Assembly: GCA_903904875.1 (NCBI GenBank)
Contig: CAIVEC010000026.1
Span: 1-45,016, forward strand
DNA: 45,016 nucleotides
Reading direction: 5' to 3'
From: an uncultured bacterium
Lineage (GTDB): Bacteria; Patescibacteriota; Gracilibacteria; Absconditabacterales; Absconditicoccaceae
Part shown: in pieces, positions 1 through 10,136 of the stretch
How positions within the stretch are numbered: the stretch's first letter is position 1
How the letters are laid out: every line of letters begins with the position of its first letter
Position numbers and translations under genes: made by a program
The notes under the pieces: generated by a model
Told to the model about the DNA's origin: nothing
Database searches by the model: none
The model's input: the letters and a program-made list of their open reading frames with translations, nothing else

Positions 1-552
1 TGGATATTATTAATTCTGGCTGTTTTCCTGGTAGCTGTCGGAATAATCTTGTCAATTACCAGCTTACTAGTGGTAGCAGGTATATTGTTTGTTATAAACC
101 TCTCTTTGTTCCTGTGGATACGTACGATTACAAAATTCAAGCTACAAAAGAATTCACAAGTAAAAGAACAACAAGTAGTATCAGAAAAAATCTCACCCCA
201 TGAAGAGGTATACAAATTTGATAAAGAATTACCTGGAACGGGGAATATCTTAAAATTTGATAACGAACTCATTCACATTAGCTTTAAATCAAAAAGCGAA
301 AACTACGTGTATAGTTGTCAAATAAGAGATATATCTGACTGGTCGTTTATTGAAGAAGGAAATGTAATTCTTCAAATAGATATATCACAAATGCCAGTCA
401 GCGAAAACATTATCAGTAATATGCGATGGTTAAAAAAAATTCCATTCAAAACGAATTTTGAAGATGTTACTTGGGATAAAAAATATCAAGATAAAAGATT
501 TCGAGTGAAAATTTTTGAAAAAAAAATATCTCAGGAAAAGAAAACAGCATAA
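1..552 (+). CDS. Membrane protein with N-terminal hydrophobic segments, 5' truncated by window edge
   Basis: Frame open from base 1 (WILLILAVFLVAVGIILSITSLLVVAGILFVINLSLFLWIRTI...), stop TAA 550-552, intrinsic terminator directly after. Confidence 0.7.
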   Translation, partial: WILLILAVFLVAVGIILSITSLLVVAGILFVINLSLFLWIRTITKFKLQKNSQVKEQQVVSEKISPHEEVYKFDKELPGTGNILKFDNELIHISFKSKSENYVYSCQIRDISDWSFIEEGNVILQIDISQMPVSENIISNMRWLKKIPFKTNFEDVTWDKKYQDKRFRVKIFEKKISQEKKTA

Positions 553-554
553 GC

Positions 555-587
555 AAGGTCTCTCGATATTCGAGGACCTTTTTTTAT
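555..587 (+). terminator. Intrinsic terminator
   Basis: AAGGTC-T-CTCGA-TAT-TCGAG-GACCTT stem followed by a T run. Confidence 0.85.
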
Positions 588-1117
588 TTCTCTAGAAATT
601 CTCATATTTGTTTTTCTATCTCATCCATCTTATCATCAATGAGATTTTTTTCTTCTTTTTTGAAAGGGTGGAGGACATAATCAGCGACATCCTCTTGATG
701 AGCAGGTCTATCAATACCGATTCTGAGTCTCCAAAAGTCTTTGGTTCATATCTTTTCTATGATATTTTTTAATCAGTTATGACCTGCACTACTTCATCAT
801 AATTTCAACTGAACTTTACCGACGAGTAAATCAATATCGTCATGGATGACGAGAATATCTTTCTGCTCTATCTTATAAAAATTTGCTACCATGCTCAATG
901 CTCATCACGAACGATTCATAAATTCCATAGGCTTCAAAAAGATTATTTTCTGACCATCAATATTCGATTCAAACATTTCTCATTTCCGTGTATTCTTATA
1001 TTCCCGTTTGCCTAATTTTTCACGATCGACAAAATCATCCACAACCATGAATCAGATATTGTGTCTCGTTTTTTCGTATTCTTTACCTGGATTACCAAGT
1101 CAGACAATAAGTTTCAT
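584..1117 (-). CDS. pth: Peptidyl-tRNA hydrolase (code 25)
   Basis: Reverse strand with TGA=Gly: [37 protein letters not shown]...; 178 codons in frame to TAA. Conserved glycines of GLGNPG and HNIGF are encoded by TGA. Confidence 0.9.
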
Positions 1118-1135
1118 AGCTATATAAGAAAATAA

Positions 1136-3535
1136 TTAATCGATAATATCCTGCATTTCAAAGAATTCTATGATATCTCAGATTTCTATTCTTTTTCCTG
1201 TCGTCACTTTGATCCCGCATTCATCTCATTCACCGACCTCTTTGACTTCATCCTTGTTCTTGTGAAGAGAAACTACATGACCGGTACAGAGGATATCTTC
1301 GCCTCTCATGACCGTAAATTTCGGTTTGCCATGAAGTTTTCCGAAAATGACTCTTCCTCAGATAGTCATATCCTTGTTTTTGGTAAAGAAGACTCCAAGT
1401 ACTTCAACCTTTGCAAACATTACTTCATGTTGTTCTATTTCCACCATTCCGAGAAGCAATTTATTTAAGTAATCAGTAAGTTCGTAGATGATATCAAAAT
1501 TTTTCATCTCTATCTTCATCGCATCAGCCTTCTTTTTGAGCATGGCGTTCATGGAAATGTTGAATCCCAAAAGCAATGCGCCCGATGCCTGAGCCAATGA
1601 AAGATCAGAATCAGAGAAATATCCTACATTCGCTTGGATGATTTTTATCGTCACATTTTTCGGTAACTGGATTCCGTTGACTGCTTGCTGGAGCGCTTCT
1701 AAACTACTTGAACCATCAGATTTCAAAATAAGCTTAAGTTCTGCTCCGAAAGTACCAGATTGTAATTGTGAGATGAATTGTTTAACCACTGACTCGCCAG
1801 AATTATTGCTGACTTGTTCTTGGATAAGCGATATTTTTTCTTGCGCTTCTTTTTCGTTCTTCACTACTTCAACGATACGTCCCGGTTCCGGCAAATGCGT
1901 GATACCAAGGACCTGCACAGGTTCTCATCACGTAGCGGAAGTTATGCTTTGTCATTTTCGGTTCTGCATTCTTCTGATTTTTCCTGTAGTATTGTAGGCA
2001 ACGATGATATCTCAGATTTTAAGCGTTCATGTCATGACGATGATAGTGGAAACTACTCCTTGTTTAGGATCGGTGTGTGCATCAACAACGACTCCCACGG
2101 CAGATCTCTTAGGATTATATTTCAAATCAAGCATTTCCGCTTGGAGAAGAACAGCTTCGAGAAGCTCCGGTATTCATTGTCCTGTCTTGGACGAGATACC
2201 TATCATAGGGACGTCACCTCACCGATCTTCTGGAGTGAGTCCATGTTTAGCGAGATCTTGTTTGATCTGCTCGATATTTTTTCCTGGTTTATCGATCTTG
2301 GTGATGGCGACGATAATAGGCACACCGGATTCTTTAGCATGTCAGATAGATTCTATCGTCTGTGGCATCACGCTATCGTCAGCGGCCACAACGATGATAG
2401 CTATATTCGTAAGTTTCGCTCATCTGGCTCTCAGACTGGTAAACAATTCATGTCCTGGTGTATCTATGAAACATATCTTTTTGCCATTATAGTCTACGAC
2501 AGAAGCTCAGATGGATTGAGTAATCCCTCCTGCTTCGCCTTCAGCGACAGAGGTCTTTCTGAGGTAATCAAGCAATGACGTCTTTCCATGATCCACGTGT
2601 CCCATAACGGTGACAATAGGTGACCTAGGAAGTAAGTGTTCAGCATCTTTATCCATATCAAGTATCGCTTGCAAATCTCCGCTCATGAATGTCTGAACAT
2701 CGACTTTATTATCATGTTTTTTGACGATAACACCAAATTCTGACGCAATCAATGCTGCAGTATCGAAATCCAGTGAAGCAGTGACAGAAGTCATGATCTT
2801 ATTTTGGATCAATTTTTTCATAAGTTCCGGCAATGGCACTCCCATCTTTTCAGAAAACTCCTTTACGGTAATTTTGTCATTGATATATATCTCGATTTTT
2901 TTGACTAAATTCGCTGAAGTAGTAGCTGCCTTATGTATTCTTGGTGCAACCTTAACTGGCTGTACAGCCGGTTTAGCTTGCTGGAATGGCGGTTTATTAT
3001 GCTGGAATCACGGCTTATTGAAGGGTCTATGCTGCTGATCGCCTCTTTGTGGCGGCCTCGTTGCAGGTCAGGCAGGTCTGAATGGTTTAGATCATTGATA
3101 TCCGGTCCTTGCAGGGAATTGTTTGTCACCGCGTTGAGGAGCAGCATTTCTCGGTCTGCTTGGCCTACTGACAAAAGAATCATCTCTTCTTCCGACTATA
3201 TGAGGTGCTGTACGTTCAACTTTATCAAACGAGAATGTCGCACGTCTAGGTTTTTCAAGGACAATACTTTCTTGCTGTTCTTCTTCCATACGTTTTTCTT
3301 CCTCTTTTTGCTTAGTTGCCTTATCTTCTTTTTTGAATCCCAATCATGACAAAAACCCGCCTCATCACCCTAAAAGCTCATCAGCTTTGAGTACTTTGGC
3401 GCTTGTGTCTTTTTCCTTAACTGGAGAAATCTTATCTTCTTTTATTTTGGAAGAAGTTTTAGCCTTTGGAGCTGTTTTTACGGAAGTCTTTTTAGCTGCT
3501 GGTTTCGCTGCTGACTTAACTGGTGTCTTTGGCAT
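1136..3535 (-). CDS. infB: Translation initiation factor IF-2 (code 25)
   Basis: Reverse strand with TGA=Gly gives 799 aa: [18 protein letters not shown]... N-terminal extension, then [37 protein letters not shown] (G1 motif); ends ...[12 protein letters not shown]. Confidence 0.95.
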
Positions 3536-3638
3536 ATATGAAAAATAACATAAAAATGTGCGAATATACTACATTTATAGACTGCAATATCAAGACTAAA
3601 CAACTTAATAACAACCTTTTTTATTTTAATTTTTTTAA

Positions 3639-3712
3639 CAAATCCACCCTAACCCTCCTTTATCAAGGAGGGGATGTTTCTCCCTTGATAAAGGGAGATG
3701 AAGAGGGATTTG
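3639..3712. repeat. Palindromic repeat element, REP/MITE-like
   Basis: CAAATCC...GGATTTG ends; internal CCTTTATCAAGG...CCTTGATAAAGG inverted repeat. Confidence 0.6.
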
Positions 3713-3839
3713 TTTGTATTTGTAAAATTTGCTTTTTTTCACATTTCTGGATATACTTATATAAGGACTAAACGCCTAAGCGAATAAACGACAAATGATC
3801 GCTTGAGCGTTTGAGCGTTTTATCATTCATTGTTCGGAA

Positions 3840-5276
3840 ATGTTCAGAGTTCATAGAGTTTGATCTAATAGTCTATCAGTAAGGAACCTTGTTCTCTTGT
3901 TTTTTACGATAGTCCTAGGATTCGCATCAGTGATTACTTTGGCACAGATAACTATCCCTTCAGTCATAGATAACGCACAGCAAATTATAGGCAGAGTGAC
4001 TATTACCCAAGACGGAACAGAAAACACACCAACATATCGAGATTTTAATAACGATGGTAATGGAGCTACATTCATCAGCGGTTTACAGAACGCATGAACA
4101 TTTTCATGAAAGGTTCTTTGAATAGATGATAATGGATATCTCGTTTATACATACAGCAGCAACCTAGTAACTTCATGAGGCGGAGGAATGGGATGAAGTT
4201 GAGATACCTATCGGACAGGAAATGGAAGTGATATCTGGAACACTAATACAAGTAACGTCGGCATCGGAACTTCTATAATGAGCGGTAAATTACACATCAC
4301 AAGTTCAGCTCAGACAGAATTATATCTGGAAGAGACTAACGCAGGAAATGCTGCGAACATCAATCTGAAAAATACAGTGAATACATGGATGCTCGGATGA
4401 TTTTCAGACAGATTTTATATTGGTAATAATAGTTTTGCTTTTCTCAATATCATGACATGAGGTAATGTCGGTATCGGAACTACAGGTCCCAAAGCCACAT
4501 TGCAAGTCGTAGGAAATTTTATAGCAGGGGAGTATAGTAACACAATAACTGGTACTGACTCTAGTATCTGATGATGAGATAGTAATCATTTATATGGTAG
4601 TTGATCATTTATCTGATGAGGACAAACTAATTCATTACAATGAGATAATTCAGTTATTGTGTGATGAGGAATAAAAAATCAGATAATAAACGGAAATAAT
4701 TCATTTATAGGTGGTGGATGATGATGATCAGCTACAACAAATGGAAATGTCATTAATTGAGCTGATTATTCTAGCATAGTATGAGGATATTCGAACAAAA
4801 TTTACAATACTCAGTATGGATTTATTTGAGGGGGAGAATCTAATAGTATAACATGACTATCAAACGATTCAGTCATTCCAGGATGAGAGAATAATAAAAT
4901 ACAAGATGCAACCAATAGTTTTGCAGCATGAATAAAAGCAAAAATCATTGGATATACATATACTTTTGTTCGAAATTCTGATGAAAACAATGATTTTCTT
5001 GCATGAAGGAATAATAGCTTTCTTATTAGTGTACCATTTGTATGAGGAGGTCAATCACCACAAGGATGAGTCGGTATCAATACAAATAATCCACAAGCAG
5101 CATTGGATGTCAGTGGAGATATTTTGTGACAGAGTATTTTGTGACAGAGTATAAGATTAACAAAAGATAACGCATGAACTTGATGTAATGCAGGAAATTT
5201 AGGACAAATTATTTTATCAGGAACAAGTTTTTATGGTTGTGCATGAGGAAGCGGTCGAAAACAATTAGATAACTAA
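3840..5276 (+). CDS. Secreted YadA-head-like beta-roll repeat protein (code 25)
   Basis: ATG 3840, 478 codons to TAA with TGA=Gly; N-terminal signal MFRVHRVGSNSLSVRNLVLLFFTIVLGFASVITLAQ; repeats SSIGGGDSNHLYG / SFIGGGQTNSLQG / SVIVGGGIKNQIING / SFIGGGGGG / FIGGGESNSITG; later VGINTNNPQAALDVSGDI. Confidence 0.8.
5121..5150 (+). repeat. Perfect 15-bp tandem duplication inside CDS (ILGQS x2)
   Basis: attttgtgacagagt repeated twice, in frame. Confidence 0.9.
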
Positions 5277-5359
5277 ATCATATAAAAAAAATCTAAAAAA
5301 AAATCTGAAAAATATAGAAAATATTCTACCTTTCACTTTCTACTTTCTACCAATTGAGA

Positions 5360-5387
5360 TTGACTTTTAATAGCAAATCTATATACT
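5360..5387 (+). promoter_or_regulatory. Putative sigma-70-type promoter
   Basis: TTGACT-16 nt-TATACT; same layout as at 36074 and 40453. Confidence 0.5.
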
Positions 5388-5434
5388 ATTTTTACTAAAA
5401 AAACAAAAATATAAATCTAAAAAAAATAAAAACC

Positions 5435-6982
5435 ATGAAAACAAAAATTCTTTTCTTTTTTTTGCTGATCTTTAGCATAAGTAGCTGGATATCAATAAGT
5501 TACGCAAGTGTACAACATGTATACTTAAATAACACAGGTACTACAGAATGGCATTATTTTTGTAGTGTGGATACAGTAATTGTTCATAAACCAAGTATTG
5601 CTATGAATTCTATTTATTGGGATCCACCAATTGGTCCTAATATATCTGGACAAGATTCAGTTATTGTAACTAGTACAAATACAGGAATATGGCATTTTTA
5701 TTCGGATGAAGTGGATAAATATATATATATATTCATTATTTCATCTCCACCTGTTGAACCTGCCTGTATGGCTAACGACACCAGTTTCTGTACATCTACG
5801 TTCAACCTTCCGTTGAACGCTCAGAACAATCTGCCTGGCGGACACGCTTCTACTTACTTATGGTCAACCGGTGCAACAACACAAACGATTACCGTAACCA
5901 CACCTGGAACCTACACCGTAACCATCACCAATGCTTGTGGAGTCGGTGTCTATGACATCAACGTGACCCAAGCGAATCCTAATGCTCCTCATCTTGGAGC
6001 AGATCAGGTATTTTGCTGGGGGAGCGGTTCAGTTCTGGATCCATTAAGTACAAATGTAGCATCGTATCAGTGGTCGACAGGAGCTACAACTCCTACGATT
6101 ACCGTGGATACTACCGGTACCTATTGGGTCTATCTGGTTGATAACAACGGCTGCAGTGGCAGAGACACAGTTCAGGTGACTACATTGGTTCCTATTGATG
6201 CACCAATCTGTTATGTTGAATTCGATACGCTGACCTGGAAGAATAATATTAACTGGACCATCAACTTGCCAGGCAACGCTGACTCGGTACGGATCTACAA
6301 AGAATACGGATTGAATTTTCTGCCCATAGGGACAGTTTCAAAAACAATCAATCATTTCTTGGACATTGCTTCTACGCCACAATCGCAAAGTTACAGATAC
6401 AAAATAGCTGTAATTGATACCTGCGGTAATGAATCTGAATTGTCATCGCCTCACAAAACCATCACATTGCTGAGCGTATATGATCAACCAAGCAATATCT
6501 ACACATTCAACTGGTCTTTTTATGAAGGGCTTGTTGTATCATATTATTACCTCAATGGTATTGATATATCCAACAATGTAACACAGATTGCTCAGGTAAA
6601 TTGGAACATTGATATGTACAATTACATCAGTCCTAATCCTGCCTTTGTAAAATATTACATCGGGTTTGAAACTCCCGATTGCAATGCAAAGACCAATGTG
6701 ATAGTCAAAAGTAATTGGGTGATTAAAGATTCATTGCTTACCAGTGTTCATGAAGTGGGAATCATTCCGTTCAGTATCTTTCCCAATCCAGCCAGTGACC
6801 AAGTAACATTACAAATTGATGCTACCGACTTTCAGGTGCAATTGCTTACCACGCTCGGACAGGTAGTCTTGTCTGAATACAATGTGAAAACATTGGACGT
6901 AAGTAGTTTATCCAAAGGTCTGTATATCATCCAAGTTACCGTTGCTGGTACGGTCAGTAAACAAAAGATTATTATCAATTAA
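5435..6982 (+). CDS. Secreted protein with Ig-like/PKD-like repeats and T9SS type A C-terminal sorting domain
   Basis: 515 aa; signal peptide; repeated YLWSTGATTQTITVTTPGTYTV / YQWSTGATTPTITVDTTGTYWV; C-terminus SIFPNPASDQVTLQI...LLTTLGQVVLSEYNVKTLDVSSLSKGLYIIQVTVAGTVSKQKIIIN. No TGA codons despite 28 Gly. Confidence 0.85.
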   Translation: MKTKILFFFLLIFSISSWISISYASVQHVYLNNTGTTEWHYFCSVDTVIVHKPSIAMNSIYWDPPIGPNISGQDSVIVTSTNTGIWHFYSDEVDKYIYIFIISSPPVEPACMANDTSFCTSTFNLPLNAQNNLPGGHASTYLWSTGATTQTITVTTPGTYTVTITNACGVGVYDINVTQANPNAPHLGADQVFCWGSGSVLDPLSTNVASYQWSTGATTPTITVDTTGTYWVYLVDNNGCSGRDTVQVTTLVPIDAPICYVEFDTLTWKNNINWTINLPGNADSVRIYKEYGLNFLPIGTVSKTINHFLDIASTPQSQSYRYKIAVIDTCGNESELSSPHKTITLLSVYDQPSNIYTFNWSFYEGLVVSYYYLNGIDISNNVTQIAQVNWNIDMYNYISPNPAFVKYYIGFETPDCNAKTNVIVKSNWVIKDSLLTSVHEVGIIPFSIFPNPASDQVTLQIDATDFQVQLLTTLGQVVLSEYNVKTLDVSSLSKGLYIIQVTVAGTVSKQKIIIN

Positions 6983-6986
6983 TATG

Positions 6987-7016
6987 AATCCGGGAGTTTT
7001 TCTTCCGGATTTTTTT
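6987..7016 (+). terminator. Intrinsic terminator
   Basis: AATCCGG...CCGGATT followed by TTTTTT. Confidence 0.8.
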
Positions 7017-7119
7017 CGTTGCATTTTTTTTTATTTTCCATATTATATTGAGACGCATTGAAAATTTGAAATTTTTTTTTGAAAATTTTCAAACGTCGAA
7101 ATTATACCGACGACTTTAG

Positions 7120-8454
7120 ATGCTTAAATCTTCGAACAAAGTGAAGAAGTTTAAGATTTCTAAAGCAGTTCGGTGCACCTATACATCCAAGTTTTTTATA
7201 CTTTCACATTACAATGGAAAAAAAGTAAAAAAATGAGCGCATGCGAACTATGACATCCAGCTCACAATAACGCCTAAAGAATATGAAGACACCAAGCTTA
7301 TCATGCTTCAGGAGTTCCAGAAAGATTATGAAGCGCCAGGATTCAGGAAATGATCTGCACCGCTTGATATGGTTGAAAAGAACGTCAAACCGGAATATAT
7401 ATCTATCGGAGCATACGAAAAGTTGATTAATATCTGATTGCAGGAAATTTTGAAAGAGCAGCCGGATCTCAAATTGATAGGGGAGCCGTACGATCTCAAA
7501 CAGGAAAAGAAATGAGAAAATACCATCATCGATTTTAAATTGGATATCTTTCCGGAAGTGGAAGTGGTGAACAACGACCGAGAGAAACAGTCGGTGACTC
7601 CTATCGACAATACGGCTACCAAAGAAGAGATCGAAGGGACATTGATGAACATCAAAAAACAATATGCTGATTATCAAGACGCGGATAGCATCCAACTCGA
7701 TACCATTTCCAAGATCGCCCTCGAATATCTCGATAAGGAAGGGAAGGTGATCCATACAGGCCATACCTATATAGGCGAACAGGAATTCGCGGAGGATCCA
7801 TTTTTCCCTGCAACATTCATCAACAAGAAAAAAGACGAAGTGATAGAGCTTGCTCATGATGAAAAGAAACTTCCTGCAATCCTTCACAACAAAAAAAGCG
7901 ATGCTCAAGCAGAGAAGATCAAGCTCACTATCAAAGACATCAAAAAGATAGTGTTACCGGAGATGACGCCTGAGATGCTCAAAAAACTCTTCTGAGACGA
8001 TACGAAATTACAGAACCAAGAAGATCTAGTCGCCTATATCAAGGATTCTATCGAACATCAGAAATACGATCAGGAACTTATCAAAAAGATAGAAGGCGTA
8101 TTGCAGAATCTAAGAAACAAAGCTATGAAAGTAATAATCCCGCAGACATTGATCAACGAAGAACTCAAGTCAAGAATTCAGAATCTCGAACAAAGATTGG
8201 GCTGAAAAGAAAAGATGGATGCATATTTCAAGAACATGGGAGACGAGAAAGCGAAAGCGTTCTTTGAAGATATCACCAAAGCGGCTGAAGAAAGCTTGGA
8301 AAAATTCTTCATCCTGCAGAAATTCACGCAATTGCTCAATCTGGAAGTCGATCGGAACCAATCAGCGCACATGGCCGTAGAACAGAAACTCTACGATAAG
8401 CTGCTCAAAAGCGACGGTACGGAAAAGAAAACAAAGAAACCGCATGATCACTAA
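7120..8454 (+). CDS. tig: Trigger factor (code 25); start codon uncertain
   Basis: With TGA=Gly: ...NYDIQLTITPKEYEDTKLIMLQEFQKDYEAPGFRKGSAPLDMVEKNV...KKPHDH-TAA. ATG 7120 is the only upstream in-frame ATG I found; a more natural start at 7214 is out of frame by one A. Confidence 0.8.
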
Positions 8455-8458
8455 ACTC

Positions 8459-8491
8459 AAGTGCTAAGTTTTAAGTTCTAAGTGCTAAATA
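8459..8491. repeat. Short-word repeat, left flank of IVS-type gene
   Basis: AAGTGCTAAGTTTTAAGTTCTAAGTGCTAAATA; complementary to the right flank. Confidence 0.6.
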
Positions 8492-8492
8492 T

Positions 8493-8846
8493 ATGATGAT
8501 AAAAGAAAAAAGTTTTGAATTTGCTTTGGATATGATAAAACTTTATAAAACATTAGTAAAAAATAATGAGTTTATTATTTCTAAACAACTATTAAAAAGC
8601 GCTACGAGCATATGAGCAAACGTAGAAGAAGCTTCAGCTGGTCAAACTAAAAAAGATTTTCATACTAAAATGACCATAGCATAAAAAGAAGCAAGAGAAA
8701 CTAGATATCGACTTCGTCTTTTGGACAAGAGTTCACTTGTTGATATATCTCTGAAAAAGTATTTGATTGAAATAGAAGAAATTATTAAGATTCTTACAAA
8801 AATAGTCAAAACCACTAACGAAAACATTAAAAAGAAAGATACTTAA
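8493..8846 (+). pseudogene. Four-helix bundle protein (23S rRNA IVS/S23 family), interrupted by in-frame TAA
   Basis: MMIKEKSFEFALDMIKLYKTLVKNNEFIISKQLLKSATSIGANVEEASAGQTKKDFHTKMTIA-TAA(8682-8684)-KEARETRYRLRLLDKSSLVDISLKKYLIEIEEIIKILTKIVKTTN; frame continues to TAA 8844. Confidence 0.7.
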
Positions 8847-8873
8847 TACTTAGCATTTAGCACTTAGCATTTG
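8845..8873. repeat. Short-word repeat, right flank of IVS-type gene (inverted copy)
   Basis: AATACTTAGCATTTAGCACTTAGCATTT. Confidence 0.55.
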
Positions 8874-8877
8874 TTTT

Positions 8878-9075
8878 ATGTTCAGATTCCTTCAAGATCT
8901 TATAATCTATCCTTTCGATCCTCACAAGGAAACGAATAAGTTTGCTGGTTTTCTCAAAATGTCATTTAAAGACTATCCGGCTTTTCTCCGGATCAAACCG
9001 AATATCAGAAAGATCATAGCATTCCCGTTCATGATGCTCTATTATATTTTCAGAAGTAAAGAAAAGAAGAGCTAA
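8878..9075 (+). CDS. Small conserved-looking hypothetical protein
   Basis: 65 aa MFRFLQDLIIYPFDPHKETNKFAGFLKMSFKDYPAFLRIKPNIRKIIAFPFMMLYYIFRSKEKKS, followed by terminator. Confidence 0.5.
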   Translation: MFRFLQDLIIYPFDPHKETNKFAGFLKMSFKDYPAFLRIKPNIRKIIAFPFMMLYYIFRSKEKKS

Positions 9076-9097
9076 AACGCTCTTCCTTTAGTATATA

Positions 9098-9120
9098 AAT
9101 CCCCGAATGGGGATTTTTTT
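9098..9120 (+). terminator. Intrinsic terminator
   Basis: AATCCCC-GAAT-GGGGATT then T run. Confidence 0.85.
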
Positions 9121-9988
9121 AGTCTAATTTCACTTCTTCATAATTTTCTTGAAGATATTTTCTGGATTTTTGGAGGATAATTTTCACCTTATCAGAATCG
9201 GAAAGATCTGATTTTGAAATCTTTATCTTGGTGCTTACATAACGATTGTATCCATATTCCTTAAGCTTTTTGAGAAAGGTAGGCAACTTCAAGACTCCAT
9301 CACCAGGCAAGATATGTCATTCGCCGATTTTGCTTTTATCGGAGAAATAGATGACCGCAAGATACGGAAGGAAGTCTTTCATCTTTCTCAAGAAATCACT
9401 TTCAAAAGCGTCAGAATCAAGGTTTGAAATATCTAGTCCTATGTAGCAGAGATATTTTTTTACGATTTCCACCATATTGCTGAAACGGTATTTCGGGATA
9501 GGCAAAGCGAAAAGACTTGAATCTTCAGGATTGATGATAGCAAAATGGATGCCCTTATGCTCTTTCCTTCGCTTCAATACATTGTCAGTGATAAAGCTGA
9601 ATGTCTTGAAATTAAAGAATTTTGGAGCGTTGATAGCGATAGTATCAGCACCAAGTTCGTAACACAAATCTATAGCCCTGTTGATTTCTTTATCATTGAG
9701 ATTGTCGGATGTCTGGATGACTTTGATAGGAAGTTGGTAGTTCTCAGAAAGTTTCTTTACGTAATCGATTTTTCGGGAATCGAAATTTTTCCGGATAGCG
9801 AGATCTATGCCATCAAATCATGCCTCTTTAGCAAGTTCAAATACAAGATCCAATCAATATCCAGAAAGTGAATCTGTACTGAACAGACACATTGATTTTT
9901 TAATATCCTTCGGATCATCTGTCGATTTTCCGTCTTCCATATCAAAAAAGAAATCTTTTTTGATTGATCATAATTGTGTGTCTTCCAT
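9119..9988 (-). CDS. Xylose-isomerase-like TIM barrel protein (sugar phosphate isomerase/epimerase family)
   Basis: Code-25 reading, 289 aa: MEDTQLGSIKKDFFFDME...SMCLFSTDSLSGYGLDLVFELAKEAGFDGIDLAIRKNFDSRKIDYV...INRAIDLCYELGADTIAINAPKF. Alternative in-frame ATG at 10012. Confidence 0.7.
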
Positions 9989-10136
9989 TGGTTTTTCTTT
10001 TTTGTTTATCATTGTTTGTAATATAAACAAACTAAATCATACGCTAATTATACTGTTTTTGAGTATTTTTGCAAATTTTTCTATTGGTAGAAAATCTTAT
10101 CAAAAATTTATACAACAAATTTTAGTAGCTAAGTTT

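Noticed and set aside
1262-3548. Plus-strand ORFs across 1262-3548 in the track (68, 119, 254, 162, 105, 138, 71 aa)
   Set aside because: They are antisense shadows of infB, which is continuous on the reverse strand with TGA=Gly.
7204-7908. 234-aa reverse ORF MSIAFFVVKDCRKFLF...
   Set aside because: Antisense to trigger factor; low-complexity F/I/R composition typical of a shadow ORF.
8493-8846. Diversity-generating retroelement (bAvd-like four-helix bundle)
   Set aside because: No reverse transcriptase, template repeat or variable repeat was found nearby; the IVS/S23-type gene alone is not enough.
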